64,000 nucleotides of DNA from Nostoc sp. KVJ3. GTDB taxonomy: Bacteria > Cyanobacteriota > Cyanobacteriia > Cyanobacteriales > Nostocaceae. The position numbers were made by a program, and so were the translations under genes. Each line of letters opens with the position of its first letter. Within the stretch, counting starts at the first letter, position 1. Positions 53,751 through 63,781 of this stretch are shown in pieces. Where the stretch lies: positions 310,001 through 374,000 of the forward strand of contig NZ_WWFG01000003.1 in the NCBI RefSeq assembly GCF_026127265.1, given 5' to 3'. The notes below the pieces were generated by a model. The model was not told where the DNA came from. It ran no database searches and saw only the letters and a program-made list of their open reading frames with translations.

Positions 53751-55678
53751 GGGAGCAATGCGATTTTGTGAGGTCAGCCAAAAAAGGTGCGATCGCTAAA
53801 TCCCTTTTTCAGTGATTGAAATATATTTATACCGAATAAATAGTATTTATACTGTAATAATGATGATCTGATTCACAACGAGTTTTCAGTTTCTTTTTCT
53901 GACAATAAAAAAAGGTAAGATTCTCAAGTAGCAATAGTTTTGTGATAAGGATTATCTACCTTAATGGAAAAAAATATATATGCAACGTTAGATTTAAGTA
54001 AATCATTATCAGATTTTTCTTTGGAAGTTATAAAATCTTTAGAATTGACGAATATCAATGAATGGAATGGGCAAATTTTTAAACAGAGAGAAGAAAAGAT
54101 TAGAGAAGTTGCACTTATTTTAGCTGGTCAATGTATTGCCATCTTGTTGTATAATCTTTCCCAATCTCAGTTAGCTAATCAAACTGCGATTATTCAAACA
54201 AGAAATTGTGAGGATGGCAAGACGCAAAGACACGGTTATAGAAAATGGCAGATATTAACAGTTGGGAATGTTTTAGTTACTCTAAAACTACCATATATGG
54301 TAAGAAAAAAGTCAAAAGCAAAGACCAAAAGTAAAATTTACAATCAAGGATGTTGTCCCTTTTTAAAATGGTTGGGTTTGTCAGAAGGTTTGACCCCTGC
54401 TGTTTGGACAACTATAGCTCAATATGGCGCGATTGCTAGTTCCTTTGAAGCTTCACATACAATTCTCATCAGTTGGGGAATTAATATTAGTTTAAAACGG
54501 ATTGAGCGATTAACATATAAATTTGGCCAAATTGGCATTGATTTACGTCAAGCTAAAATATCTAACTTGCAGCAAGGTAAATTACTTGATGGAAATATAC
54601 TTAAAGACCAGAGAGTTGTAATTGCTGTAGATGGTGGCAGGAGTAGAATTAGGATTAATAAAAAAGGTAGAAAAAATCCCAAAACAAACAAGCATGGCTT
54701 TATAGGAGAATGGGTTGAGCCAAAATTAGTAACAATTTATGTGGTTGATGAACAGGGAAAAAAAGTAAAAACTAAGGACATCCCTATTATCAACGATGGT
54801 ACGTATGAAGATTATAAGGGATTTTTACCAATATTAGAAATGCATCTGATTAGTTTAGGAATTAGTCAAGCAAAACAAGTTTTATTAATTGCTGACGGTG
54901 CTGGATGGATTTGGAAACATATCCCTCCCCTTTTAAAGAAATTGAAATCTCCCAATGCCACTTATCAATTATTTGATTTTTACCATGTTACTGAGCGACT
55001 ACATAAATTTGCTGATGTAGCTTTTAATGATGATAAAGAGCGGAATAATTGGTTTAAAAAAGCACGGAGAACTTTAAAAAAAAGTAATGCAATGACCATA
55101 ATTAGGCAGATGGATGAATTTATCTTTGAAGCTACGGGAGAACGTTGTAAAACGATGGTAGTACAGAGAAATTATCTTTTACGTGCTTATCGTGAAAGGC
55201 GTTTAAATTACGCTAAGATACTAGACCAAAAACTACCAATAGGTAGTGGGGCAATTGAGAGTTTAATCCGTCAAGTTGTCAACTTAAGAATCAAGGGTAA
55301 CAGTAAATTTTGGTTGAAAGAAAATGCAGAAATTATCTTACATCTGCGTTGTCAATGGATAGCTGGAAGTTGGGATAATTTTTGTGGTTCTATCTTTAAT
55401 TCCTTTATCAAATCCCAAACTGCTTGATAAATTTTATACTTTAGTCTTGTCTTTAATTTATTTTTTAGCATAATTGATACTAAGTATAAAAGGCTGATTG
55501 CAGATATTTTCAGAAATAATCGTCAAATGACTTGCTAGCAATCTTTTTGAGATATCTCATCAAGATGAATTTTTGTGTAAGTCAGTATTGTATTTGCAAA
55601 TAAAATCACCTTGTAGTTAAATATAATTTTTAGCGATCGCTGGTTTTTGACCAGACCTCACAAAATCGCATTGCTCCC
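53751..55678. mobile_element. IS copy C, 1928 bp, 9-bp target duplication
   Basis: Ends as in copies A and B. CAGCTACAC is present on both sides (53742-53750; 55679-55687): a perfect 9-bp duplication, so this is the only copy of the three with an undisturbed insertion site. It lies 15 bp from copy B, in opposite orientation, and just after the stop of the RTX-like gene. Confidence 0.92.
53964..55427 (+). CDS. transposase of IS copy C (mosaic)
   Basis: 487 aa, intact. The last ~330 residues (from ASSFEASHTIL on) are almost identical to copy A, but the first ~155 differ at many positions (MEKNIYATLDLSKSLSDFSL against MKKNIYANLNFADSLSDFKE). A sharp change from divergent to near-identical points to gene conversion between copies. 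Confidence 0.88.
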   Translation: MEKNIYATLDLSKSLSDFSLEVIKSLELTNINEWNGQIFKQREEKIREVALILAGQCIAILLYNLSQSQLANQTAIIQTRNCEDGKTQRHGYRKWQILTVGNVLVTLKLPYMVRKKSKAKTKSKIYNQGCCPFLKWLGLSEGLTPAVWTTIAQYGAIASSFEASHTILISWGINISLKRIERLTYKFGQIGIDLRQAKISNLQQGKLLDGNILKDQRVVIAVDGGRSRIRINKKGRKNPKTNKHGFIGEWVEPKLVTIYVVDEQGKKVKTKDIPIINDGTYEDYKGFLPILEMHLISLGISQAKQVLLIADGAGWIWKHIPPLLKKLKSPNATYQLFDFYHVTERLHKFADVAFNDDKERNNWFKKARRTLKKSNAMTIIRQMDEFIFEATGERCKTMVVQRNYLLRAYRERRLNYAKILDQKLPIGSGAIESLIRQVVNLRIKGNSKFWLKENAEIILHLRCQWIAGSWDNFCGSIFNSFIKSQTA

Positions 55679-55681
55679 CAG

Positions 55682-57277
55682 CTACACCATAAAAGTTTCG
55701 CCAATAACACTAGAGAAACAAAAAGCGGCAGCAGGATTACTGGCACTACCAATAAACTCGAAATTCTTTACGAACATATCTGTCGTTCCATTGTTAACTG
55801 TATAAAAGCCCTGGAAATTTGTGGTAGCTGAGACTATATAGCTTCCAGTGCCAAAAAGCAGTTTATCTTTATTGCCATTGCCACCATCAAAAAATCCGTT
55901 CCCAAATCCTTTGAGGACATCTGCGCCATCTCCGAGAAGGATAATGCCATTGCCCTCGAAGCCACCAGTGAGAGCATCAACTATGTCGTTCCCAACTCCA
56001 GTCTCGATAATGCCGCTATTGAAGACACCACCGAAAACACTACCGCCGCCAGTATTGATAGTGGCAGTGCCAGTGATTGTGTCGTTGCCATCACCACTAT
56101 TGATAGTACCTTCGTTGTAGATACCGACGGGGTTGTACTCGCTGTTAGTTTCAATACCAGTGCCAGTGATTATGTCGTTACCATCGCCAGTATTGATATT
56201 CCCTCTGTTGGAGATGCCACTCAAGACGTTACCGACGTTAGCATACGTCCCATTAATACTCCCAGTGATTGTGTCGTTACCAGCACCAGTATCAATAACG
56301 CCTCCATACTTATTATCAATACCAACACTATCACTACCACCTCCAGCGCCATAGATCACGTCATCGCCAGCGGCAGTATTAATAGTGCCTTCATTGTAGA
56401 TGCCGACGTTGGCAGCGCCAGTGATTGTGTCATTGCCAGCACCAGTATTGATAACGCCACTGTTATCAATGCCGTCGTAGCCGTTAGTTCCATTGATCAA
56501 GTCATCACCAGTGCCAGTATCGATGATGCCCGTGTTGTAGATGCCCATGAAGCCACCATGTCCGGCGATTGTGTCGTTGCCAGCACCGGTATTGATAGTG
56601 CCTTCGTTGAAGATGCCAGTGTGTACATTGCTGACAGAGCCATAGATCAAGTCATCACCAGTACCAGTATCAATGATGCCCCCGATTTTATTGTAGATAC
56701 CAAGGGGGTTGTATTCTTGGTTAGTTGCTATACCACTGATTATATCATTACCAGCACCAGTTTTGATGATACCAGTGTTTTCAATGCCGGAGCCACCGAA
56801 GACACCCCCACCGGTATTGCCATTGCCAGTGCCAGAGATCAAGTCATTGCCAGTGCCAGTATCAATGATGCCCCTATTGTCAATGCCATCGCCACCATTA
56901 CCAGTAATTGTGTCGTTACCAGCACCAGTATTAATAGTGCCTTTGTTGTTAGAAATGCCCTCGCCACCATTGCCAGTACCAGTGCCAATACCAGTGATCT
57001 GGTCGTTGCCAGCACCAGTAATGATGCTGCCATAGTCATTGAAGATGCCGATACTGTTAATGCCTTTACCATTGCCAGTGATAGTGTCGCTGCCAGCGCA
57101 GGTTTTGATAATGCCACCTTTGTTGAAGATACCTACTAAGTTGCCAGTGCCAGTTAGCTGGTCGTTGCCCGAAAGCGTATTGACCATACCAGTATTTATT
57201 ATTTCTACAGTAGTTCCTCTATGAGGAACTATGTCAGCACCAGTGGTAAATGTTAGCTTGGAGATATCTATAGCCAT
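55682..57277 (-). CDS. RTX-like calcium-binding beta-roll repeat protein
   Basis: 531 aa made largely of degenerate repeats of the kind INTGAGNDTITG and IDTGTGDDLINGT, spaced about every 25-30 residues. GxGxD nonapeptide-like units bind calcium in RTX proteins, which are exported by type I systems; the last ~80 residues (DGADVLKGFGNGFFDGGNGN, then KDKLLFGTGSYIVS) look like the secretion-signal-containing end. A type I-type ABC exporter lies at 43.8 kb but is broken. The DNA is internally repetitive from ~55.9 to 57.2 kb. Stop TAG lies within the IS C target repeat. Confidence 0.75.
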   Translation of the reverse strand: MAIDISKLTFTTGADIVPHRGTTVEIINTGMVNTLSGNDQLTGTGNLVGIFNKGGIIKTCAGSDTITGNGKGINSIGIFNDYGSIITGAGNDQITGIGTGTGNGGEGISNNKGTINTGAGNDTITGNGGDGIDNRGIIDTGTGNDLISGTGNGNTGGGVFGGSGIENTGIIKTGAGNDIISGIATNQEYNPLGIYNKIGGIIDTGTGDDLIYGSVSNVHTGIFNEGTINTGAGNDTIAGHGGFMGIYNTGIIDTGTGDDLINGTNGYDGIDNSGVINTGAGNDTITGAANVGIYNEGTINTAAGDDVIYGAGGGSDSVGIDNKYGGVIDTGAGNDTITGSINGTYANVGNVLSGISNRGNINTGDGNDIITGTGIETNSEYNPVGIYNEGTINSGDGNDTITGTATINTGGGSVFGGVFNSGIIETGVGNDIVDALTGGFEGNGIILLGDGADVLKGFGNGFFDGGNGNKDKLLFGTGSYIVSATTNFQGFYTVNNGTTDMFVKNFEFIGSASNPAAAFCFSSVIGETFMV

Positions 57278-57587
57278 AGTGCAAAATAATCCTGTAAAAC
57301 GAGGGTGATGCTTGCATAGCGGTATTTAAATTGGGAGAATTTATACATTGATAGAAGTTTAGTTCTGTGTATAAGCTCTATTTAGTTTTCTTAATAACTT
57401 GCTAGCCAACTGTTGTTAAGATGACACTACGCTGTTTGAAATCATGTTTTAGCAAGCGTTTGAAAATATCAAATTTGTATAAGTTCTACTAAATACTTCC
57501 AAAGGTATGGGGGGGTACTAGAGCGCCAGTCCAGTAGAAAGTAACGTTTGTAAATTAGCACTCTTTGTCAAAGTCATTTTTTAACGT
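57278..57587. other. AT-rich upstream region of the RTX-like gene
   Basis: No gene. AT-rich leader with TTAATAACTTGC-type stretches and a G-run (57508-57513). Likely holds the promoter, but I cannot place it. Confidence 0.35.
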
Positions 57588-57660
57588 AGACGCTTCTCTA
57601 CGAGACGCTACGCGAACGGCTTGCCGCAGGCTACCACAGAGGCGCAGAGTACACAGAGAG
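57588..57660. repeat. dispersed cyanobacterial repeat
   Basis: TCTCTACGAGACGCTACGCG, then GAACGGCTTGCCGCAGG and CACAGAG units; the same words recur within 58300-58400 and, in part, at 17680-17825. Confidence 0.6.
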
Positions 57661-57702
57661 AAGAAAGAGAAGGAAAAAATTGCTTAATTGAACTGTATTG
57701 CA

Positions 57703-58233
57703 TTATCTGGAAGCGATCGCCTCTTTTGCGTTTTTCCAGCCTGCAAAGCTAGGTGGAAATCCTTGCACATTCTCATAGCCTAATAGGTGCAGTGTCATTA
57801 CTCCCATTGCCGATCGATAACCGGAGGAACAGTACAACACCACGGGGCGAGTGCGTGGAATTTGATTCAGATTGTGCGACAGGGTTCGCAGGGGAATGTT
57901 AATTGCGTTAGGTATATGTCCAGACCGATACTCAGAGACTTCTCGCACATCTACTAACATAGGTTGAGACTTCTTTAACAGGCTTTTCAACTCTTCGACA
58001 CTGGCGATCGTGTAATAGCCTGCTGGAATCGATGTGAGAAAGCGATCGACTCCCGATTCCAGATTGTGGGGTTCAAGCAGGGTTTGCATCCTTTCTTGAG
58101 ATATCGATTCAGCTTCCGTGAGAGTTGCTGCTATAGTCGGGTCTTGCCCAACACCAAGCAATAGGCAAAAACACATAGCAAATCCCAGCAATATGGTCTG
58201 AATTAGTTTCTTAGATATCATATAATTTCGCAA
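57703..58233 (-). CDS. secreted single-domain rhodanese
   Basis: 176 aa. An N-terminal signal peptide (KKLIQTILLGFAMCFCLLLG, residues ~8-27) leads to a spacer and a rhodanese domain: MLVDVREVSEYRSGHIPNAI, PVVLYCSSGYRSAMG with catalytic Cys in CSSGYRS, and LGYENVQGFPPSFAGWKNA. Probably periplasmic sulfurtransferase or thiol-transfer; partner unknown. The neighbouring genes handle cations, so a metal-stress role is possible. Confidence 0.85.
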   Translation of the reverse strand: MRNYMISKKLIQTILLGFAMCFCLLLGVGQDPTIAATLTEAESISQERMQTLLEPHNLESGVDRFLTSIPAGYYTIASVEELKSLLKKSQPMLVDVREVSEYRSGHIPNAINIPLRTLSHNLNQIPRTRPVVLYCSSGYRSAMGVMTLHLLGYENVQGFPPSFAGWKNAKEAIASR

Positions 58234-58279
58234 TTGTAAGGGAACAAGTCAATTAATTATGGCGTTCCTTTATTTAGCA

Positions 58280-58445
58280 GGACTTACGCATAGGTAACGG
58301 AAAATCGTAGACGCATTAGCGAAGCGGTAGCGACGTTCGCGTAGCGTCTCGCAGAGAAGGAGCGTCAGCGGCTTCCCGCAGGGTACCACAGAGGACACAG
58401 AGGGCACTTAGAAATAAGAGTTTGAGAGGTTTCTTGCATAAGTCC
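58280..58445. mobile_element. MITE-like element, 166 bp
   Basis: Ends GGACTTACGCA (58280) and TGCATAAGTCC (to 58445), one mismatch in 11. TATTTAGCA precedes and TATTTAGGA follows: an 8/9 direct duplication. The terminal sequence matches the ends of the IS at 62344-63522, so it may be a non-autonomous derivative. Its core is built of dispersed repeats. Confidence 0.7.
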
Positions 58446-58481
58446 TATTTAGGAAAGCTAAAGAGCGATCGCGCTCTAGTT

Positions 58482-61421
58482 CTAAAAAGCTCTTTTAACA
58501 TTGCCTCGTCGCTGATTACGAAGTAATAGCTTGCGAAGTTCTTCTACACTAATCAAAATGGGTGGACAGGCTAACAAAATCAACCAATGCCAATTGGCTA
58601 GTGAAGCCGTTCCAAATACTTGTCTGAAGGGTGGGAAGTCGATGAATGCAAATAGAGCAACACATTCAACAGTTATTCCTAACCAAAGCAAACTATTATT
58701 TGACCACGACTGACGGAATACAGAACTCCAATCAGACCGACAGGCGAATAAGTTACCCACTTGACAAGCCACGATCGCAGCCAGAGTCATAGTTGTTGCT
58801 TGGCGATAGATTGCCGTCACTGTGGGATCGGCTGTATGGGAAAGGATCGCGGGCGTGACTTGTTGCAAATCTGCCAAGGAATAGCCATAGCTCCACCAGA
58901 CAATCATAAAGCCCAACATTGATAAAACTGCTTCGATCGCACCGATAAAGAGATAGGCGCGTAATAATAAGGGAATATTGAGCAGAAACTCTTCTTTGGG
59001 ACGGGGTGGACGATCCATAATCCCAGCTTCGGGAGATTCTGCACCGAGAGCTAGGGCAGGAACCATGTCTGTGCCTAAATCTACGGCAAGAATCTGCAAA
59101 ATCGTCAGCGCGGGTGGAATCTTGAAAGCAACCATGCCTAAAAATGGCACGACTTCTGGCACATTCGACGCAAGGATGTAGGTCATGAACTTGCGGATAT
59201 TTTGATAAATCGCCCGTCCTTGCTCGATCGCTACCACAATCGTGGCAAAGTTATCATCGGTCAGCACAATATCTGCCGCTTCTCGTGCCACATCCGTACC
59301 GTTCTGCCCCATCGCAATGCCGATATTTGCCGCTCGTAAGGCGGGGGCATCATTCACACCATCACCTGTAACTGCCACAATTTCGCCGATGTCTTTGTAA
59401 GCTTGCACCAATCGTAATTTATGTTCAGGCGACATCCGCGCAAACACTAAACCGAAGCGATATTTCACCACTTGTTGCAATTGGGCATCGGAGAGATGTC
59501 CCATACTTTCACCCGTAACCACTCGCACCTGTTCGCTAACTAAACCAATTTGGCGGGCGATCGCTTCAGCAGTCAGTCCATAATCACCCGTTACCATCGT
59601 TACTTTGATTCCAGCTTGATGACATTGGGCGATCGCTTTCGATACTTCGGGACGCGGCGGATCAAACATTGCCACCAGACCGATGAAGATCAGGTCTTGC
59701 TCTAAATCCTCTACTTTCAGATCGAGCAATTCCTGCCCACCTTTACGCGCCGCCAGACCTAACACCCGAAATCCTTGTCGTGCTAAATCATCATTTGCTT
59801 TGACAACTTCATCCCAATAGTCGTGAGTCAACTCCTGCGCCTCACCATCGCGCAAAATCAAATGGCAATGTTTCAGCACTTCTAATGGTGCGCCTTTAGT
59901 GAAAGCAAGATGAGGAGCCTCATTTGCCCATAACTCTGAAGATTGCCAATTCAACACCACAGTCATCATCAGGCGGCGAGAGTCAAAGGGAATTTCCCGT
60001 AGGCGTGGGTACTGCTTTTGGAGATTTTCTAAATTTAGTTCCGCTTTGGCCGCCGCTACTAATAGAGCCGCCTCTGTCGGATCGCCAATTTCTTGCCAAC
60101 GATTAGGCGCATTGAGATGCACCAGACGGGCATTAGAACAAAGTGCTGACCCGATTAGCAAAATCTTGGCTTTCCAAGCAATTTTGGAGTCCGAGGGAAT
60201 GTTGATTTTGCCATTAGTGGGATCGTAGCCTGCACCCGTGATTTCAATCAGCGCCTTAGTTGATATATCAGGATTAGTATTTGCAGTATTTGATGGCGGT
60301 TGAGGAGGAAGCCAGAGATAACGTACCGTCATTTCATTTTTGGTCAATGTGCCAGTTTTATCCGTGCAAATCACCGTAGTAGCGCTGAGGGTTTCCACTG
60401 CCGAGAGCCGCCTTACAAGGGCATTGCGCCGCGCCATTCGTTTCACGCCGAGCGCTAATGCCAGCGTTACTGTTGGCAGTAATCCTTCAGGGACATTGGC
60501 AACAATAATCCCGATCGCAAAAATAAAGCTCTCGGTGGCATCCATGCCAATTAGCAAATAACTAAGTAGAAATACTGTCAAACCCATACCAATTGCGATC
60601 GCTGTGATAATTCGCACGATGCGGGCAACTTGAATTTCTAAAGTACTTGGTTCGCGTTTCACCACCGTGGTTAAATGCGCCACCTGACCAAATTCGGTCT
60701 GTGCGCCCGTCGCATAGACTACCGCCACTGCTCTTCCTGCTGCCACGGTGGAACCTGCTAAAACGAGGTTGGTAATTTCCGATGGATTTACCATTTCTTG
60801 CAAGGGCTGTTCCCCTTGGCGCAGAATGGTTTTGCCACCACGCACCGGAATCGCCTCGCGCAGACTTACAGGGGAAGGATTTCGTGCTACAGGCAGAGAT
60901 TCGCCTGTCATCACCGATACATCAAGATATAAACTTTCTGCCGAAATCAAACGGGCATCTGCGGAAATGCGATCGCCTTCTTCCAATTGTATGACATCGC
61001 CGCGTACCAGTTCTCTAGCAGGAATCTCCTTGAGTTCACCATCACGATAGACTTTTACCTGCGTCGGCAAGACTTTTTTTAAAGCAGATAGAGCTTTTTC
61101 GGCTTGAAACTCTTGCGAAAAGCTAAAGATGGCATTAATCCAAATCACCGCCCAGACTGCCCAGCCCAGTTCAGGTGTGCGCGAAATAAATGCCAAAATT
61201 CCTGCAACCCACAGCAGCAAAGCCATAAAGTGTGTCAATTGATCAGCAAACCTTAGCCACAATGGACGATGGGCGGGTTCAGGTAATTCATTTGCACCAA
61301 ATTTCTTTAATCTCTCTATAGCTTCATCCTGCGATAATCCATTGGCAGCAGTGCCTAAAGATTCATAGACCTCTTCAAATGATAATGCCCATAATGGTTG
61401 GTGTAATGATGGCATCCTCAT
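58482..61421 (-). CDS. P-type cation-transporting ATPase (type II)
   Basis: 979 aa, intact. TGES at 172-175 (actuator), PEGLLPTVTLALALG at 311-325, phosphorylation motif DKTGTLT at 354-360, TGDGVNDAPALR (hinge) and ten or so membrane helices. N-terminal cation-ATPase domain: LSQDEAIERLKKFGANELPE. The PEGLLP motif and domain order place it among type II pumps (Ca2+/Na+/K+ type); the ion cannot be given from this. It is in front of a DUF318-type permease remnant on the same strand. Confidence 0.88.
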   Translation of the reverse strand: MRMPSLHQPLWALSFEEVYESLGTAANGLSQDEAIERLKKFGANELPEPAHRPLWLRFADQLTHFMALLLWVAGILAFISRTPELGWAVWAVIWINAIFSFSQEFQAEKALSALKKVLPTQVKVYRDGELKEIPARELVRGDVIQLEEGDRISADARLISAESLYLDVSVMTGESLPVARNPSPVSLREAIPVRGGKTILRQGEQPLQEMVNPSEITNLVLAGSTVAAGRAVAVVYATGAQTEFGQVAHLTTVVKREPSTLEIQVARIVRIITAIAIGMGLTVFLLSYLLIGMDATESFIFAIGIIVANVPEGLLPTVTLALALGVKRMARRNALVRRLSAVETLSATTVICTDKTGTLTKNEMTVRYLWLPPQPPSNTANTNPDISTKALIEITGAGYDPTNGKINIPSDSKIAWKAKILLIGSALCSNARLVHLNAPNRWQEIGDPTEAALLVAAAKAELNLENLQKQYPRLREIPFDSRRLMMTVVLNWQSSELWANEAPHLAFTKGAPLEVLKHCHLILRDGEAQELTHDYWDEVVKANDDLARQGFRVLGLAARKGGQELLDLKVEDLEQDLIFIGLVAMFDPPRPEVSKAIAQCHQAGIKVTMVTGDYGLTAEAIARQIGLVSEQVRVVTGESMGHLSDAQLQQVVKYRFGLVFARMSPEHKLRLVQAYKDIGEIVAVTGDGVNDAPALRAANIGIAMGQNGTDVAREAADIVLTDDNFATIVVAIEQGRAIYQNIRKFMTYILASNVPEVVPFLGMVAFKIPPALTILQILAVDLGTDMVPALALGAESPEAGIMDRPPRPKEEFLLNIPLLLRAYLFIGAIEAVLSMLGFMIVWWSYGYSLADLQQVTPAILSHTADPTVTAIYRQATTMTLAAIVACQVGNLFACRSDWSSVFRQSWSNNSLLWLGITVECVALFAFIDFPPFRQVFGTASLANWHWLILLACPPILISVEELRKLLLRNQRRGNVKRAF

Positions 61422-61506
61422 CTGCTCCTGTTTTGTGAAGGAAGGTGGTTAGTTTTGTATCTTTGCTTTGGGCGGCGTAAAGCGCGTTTATAAAACTCAC
61501 ATTGAG

Positions 61507-62340
61507 TTACAGAAGTAGAGGATTAAATATATAGCCAATGCTGATAATACCAACTGTCATTAACCCGATAAATACGGCTAATAATTGTGGTCGTAGCACT
61601 TTTTTGAGAATTACCATTTCGGGAAGAGATAGTGCTGTTACCGCCATTGTGAAAGCTAAAACTGTACCCATAGGCATTCCTTTATTTACCAAAGCTTCAG
61701 TAATCGGCATTACACCCGCAATATTCGCATAGAGTGGAACACCCAAAATTACTGCGATCGGCACTGCAAAAGGATTATTCGCGCCTGCATATTGGGTAAT
61801 AAAATCTGTCGGCACATAACCATGAATCCCTGCACCGATCGCAATTCCGATCACCACATAAAGCCAAACCGATCGCACAATTTCGCTGGATTGGAACCAT
61901 CCTTGCTCAAATCTTTGCCCCCAAGTTAGCATCACTGGTTCTAGATTGTCTTCCCCTTCTAGAGGTATTGCTTGACGAGATTTTTGCAGTTCCCAAACAA
62001 ATGGTTCTACCCATTTTTCTAATTTTAAGAGTCCGATGATGTATCCAGAGGCGATCGCTAAACCCACCCCAAAGCCAATGTAGATCAGTGTCACCTTTAA
62101 CCCAAACAATCCCCAAAGAAGGATAACAGCAACTTCATTTACCATTGGCGCTGCCATCAGATAAGAAAAGGTCACGCCTAAAGGTACACCTGCTTCCAAA
62201 AAGCCGATAAACAAAGGAACCGCAGAACAAGAACAGAATGGTGTGATGATTCCTACCATTGCTGCCAAAATATTTCCTGCAAAAGTGCGCTTTCCTTCTA
62301 GCAAAGAGCGAACGCGCTCCGGTTCTAAAAAGCTTTGAAA
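61507..62340 (-). pseudogene. DUF318/ArsP-like permease, N-terminus lost to an IS
   Basis: The frame, open from 62340 as FLEPERVRSLLEGKRTFAGN, holds PFCSCSAVPLFIGFLEAGVP (the family's CSCS motif), LMAAPMVNEVAVILLWGLFG and several helices to 62340-61507. Family members export arsenical or other compounds. The segment before SFLEPERV is replaced by the end of the IS at 62344, so the protein lacks its first helices. Confidence 0.75.
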
Positions 62341-62343
62341 TCA

Positions 62344-63522
62344 GGACTTACGCATTGACAGGAATCTGAATATGTGAATTCAAGTTCATCCTTTGTTCAA
62401 GATGTTCCAGAATAAAGTCACGAGCCACATGAAGAGACAAATTTCGCTGGACTTCATACCAGTTTTCAATTAACTCTTGAGTTCGCATTAGTTCTAATTG
62501 TGTGAAAGCGCGGATAGCACTAAAAAAGTGAGTTTTAATTGCCTCAGATGTCCTCACCATGAATAGCTCAATTCCACACACTTGTTTGATGGCTCGATGG
62601 TAACATTCAATCCCCCAATGAATCGAATGTAACTCCTTAAATTCGACGAGAGAAATTAAAAATAGTGCATCTTTGTCAGGCACATACATGATGTAATATC
62701 TGGGAATCTCGTTTTTGAAAAGTCTCCGAAATACTTTCACTTGCCCAAACTTTTTCAGATGCACTATTAACCCATTCTCTGGAATTTCTAGATTTTGGAC
62801 TTGGGTAAAATTTTTACCATCAACTGAACACAAGCGATTTTTAGCTATCCCAGTTAAAAACTTTAATCCCTTGTCTTTAAAGAACTTCAGGTTCCTTTTA
62901 CTGGAATACCAAGCATCAGTGGTTACATTCTCAGGCTCCAAACCCCAATGCAAAACCTCAGTAATCATATCTCGTAAATAATCATTTTTCGTCTGACCAT
63001 CTTGTTTATCATAAATACGATAATTTACAGGTACAGATTTACCTGATAAATCGGTGTAATACAAGGTAATTAGTTGAATCCCTTTAACTGTACGATGATG
63101 CCTTCCTGAATAAATGTAAGTAAAAAATTGCTGTTAGTTTCGGGTCACTATGAGGCTTATCAATTACGGTATCATCTGCACTTAATGTACCACCTACTAA
63201 ATTGATATGCAGCTTAACTTCATCAAATAAATCCTTTGGCTCGTAACGCTCACGTAGCAAAAATCTGTTGACACTATCATGTGACAAATCTTCCATAATA
63301 TCTGCTAAACGTGTGCAGCCTGGATACTTTGATTCTGCCAATAAAAACAGAGTGTAAGTATTGAGGTCACACTTTGCAGTTGATGGCTTGGTAGTTACTC
63401 TGATTGTCCATGCCCTCAATAGAGACAGTGTAAATTATCTATCTTTTCAGCCCCCTATTGCTAGCGATCGCTTATTCTTTTCTTCCCTGCATTCTTTCTC
63501 TCATTTGTCAATGCGTAAGTTC
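62344..63522. mobile_element. insertion sequence with broken transposase, 1.18 kb
   Basis: Ends GGACTTACGCATTGACA (62344) and TGTCAATGCGTAAGTTC (to 63522), one mismatch; the symmetry extends a few more bases outwards (AAATCA / TGATTT). No direct duplication of flanking bases is visible, and the flanking genes differ, so rearrangement is likely. Confidence 0.75.
62348..63419 (-). pseudogene. transposase of the 62.3-63.5 kb IS, frameshifted
   Basis: N-terminal piece (63419-63084): LLAESKYPGCTRLADIMEDL, SADDTVIDKPHSDPK. C-terminal piece (63064-62348): YYTDLSGKSVPVNYRIYDKQ, TTDAWYSSKRNLKFFKDKGL, HWGIECYHRAIKQVCGIELF. The intervening bases read YIYSGRHHRTVKGIQLITLY in the second frame; adding one T to a run of six near 63120 joins them. 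Likely the IS701/IS4-like DDE type common in Nostocales. Confidence 0.75.
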
Positions 63523-63524
63523 TG

Positions 63525-63770
63525 ATTTTCTAAAGCGATGGCTACTTGTTTGTCCTGTGGCTCTACCCATAAAGTTTTGTTACTGGAAATGGCGATACCT
63601 GCTTGGGGTGATTGGTCAAATAACTCACCAGCAACTTTGGCAAACCCTACTAAAGCATCGGCACAGGCAGCTTGTTGTTGCTGTGCTTGGCGTTTCGTCA
63701 GATGTTCTAAAATGTCAACGTCTGCTGGTGGGCTAAAATAGCCCAACGCGCCAACAGCATCAATTACGGT
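63525..63770 (-). pseudogene. fragment of unknown gene next to Tn3-type transposase
   Basis: Open from after a TGA at 63771-63773: TVIDAVGALGYFSPPADVDI, LEHLTKRQAQQQQAACADAL, then GIAISSNKTLWVEPQDKQVA to the IS end. No start codon. Not recognised; cut by the IS at its 3' side. Confidence 0.4.
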
Positions 63771-63781
63771 TCAAACCCTTA

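Noticed and set aside
56558..57139. Long plus-strand open frames opposite the RTX-like gene
   Set aside because: They are antisense shadows of the repetitive GAGND coding sequence; low-complexity V/S/T products, no start signals.
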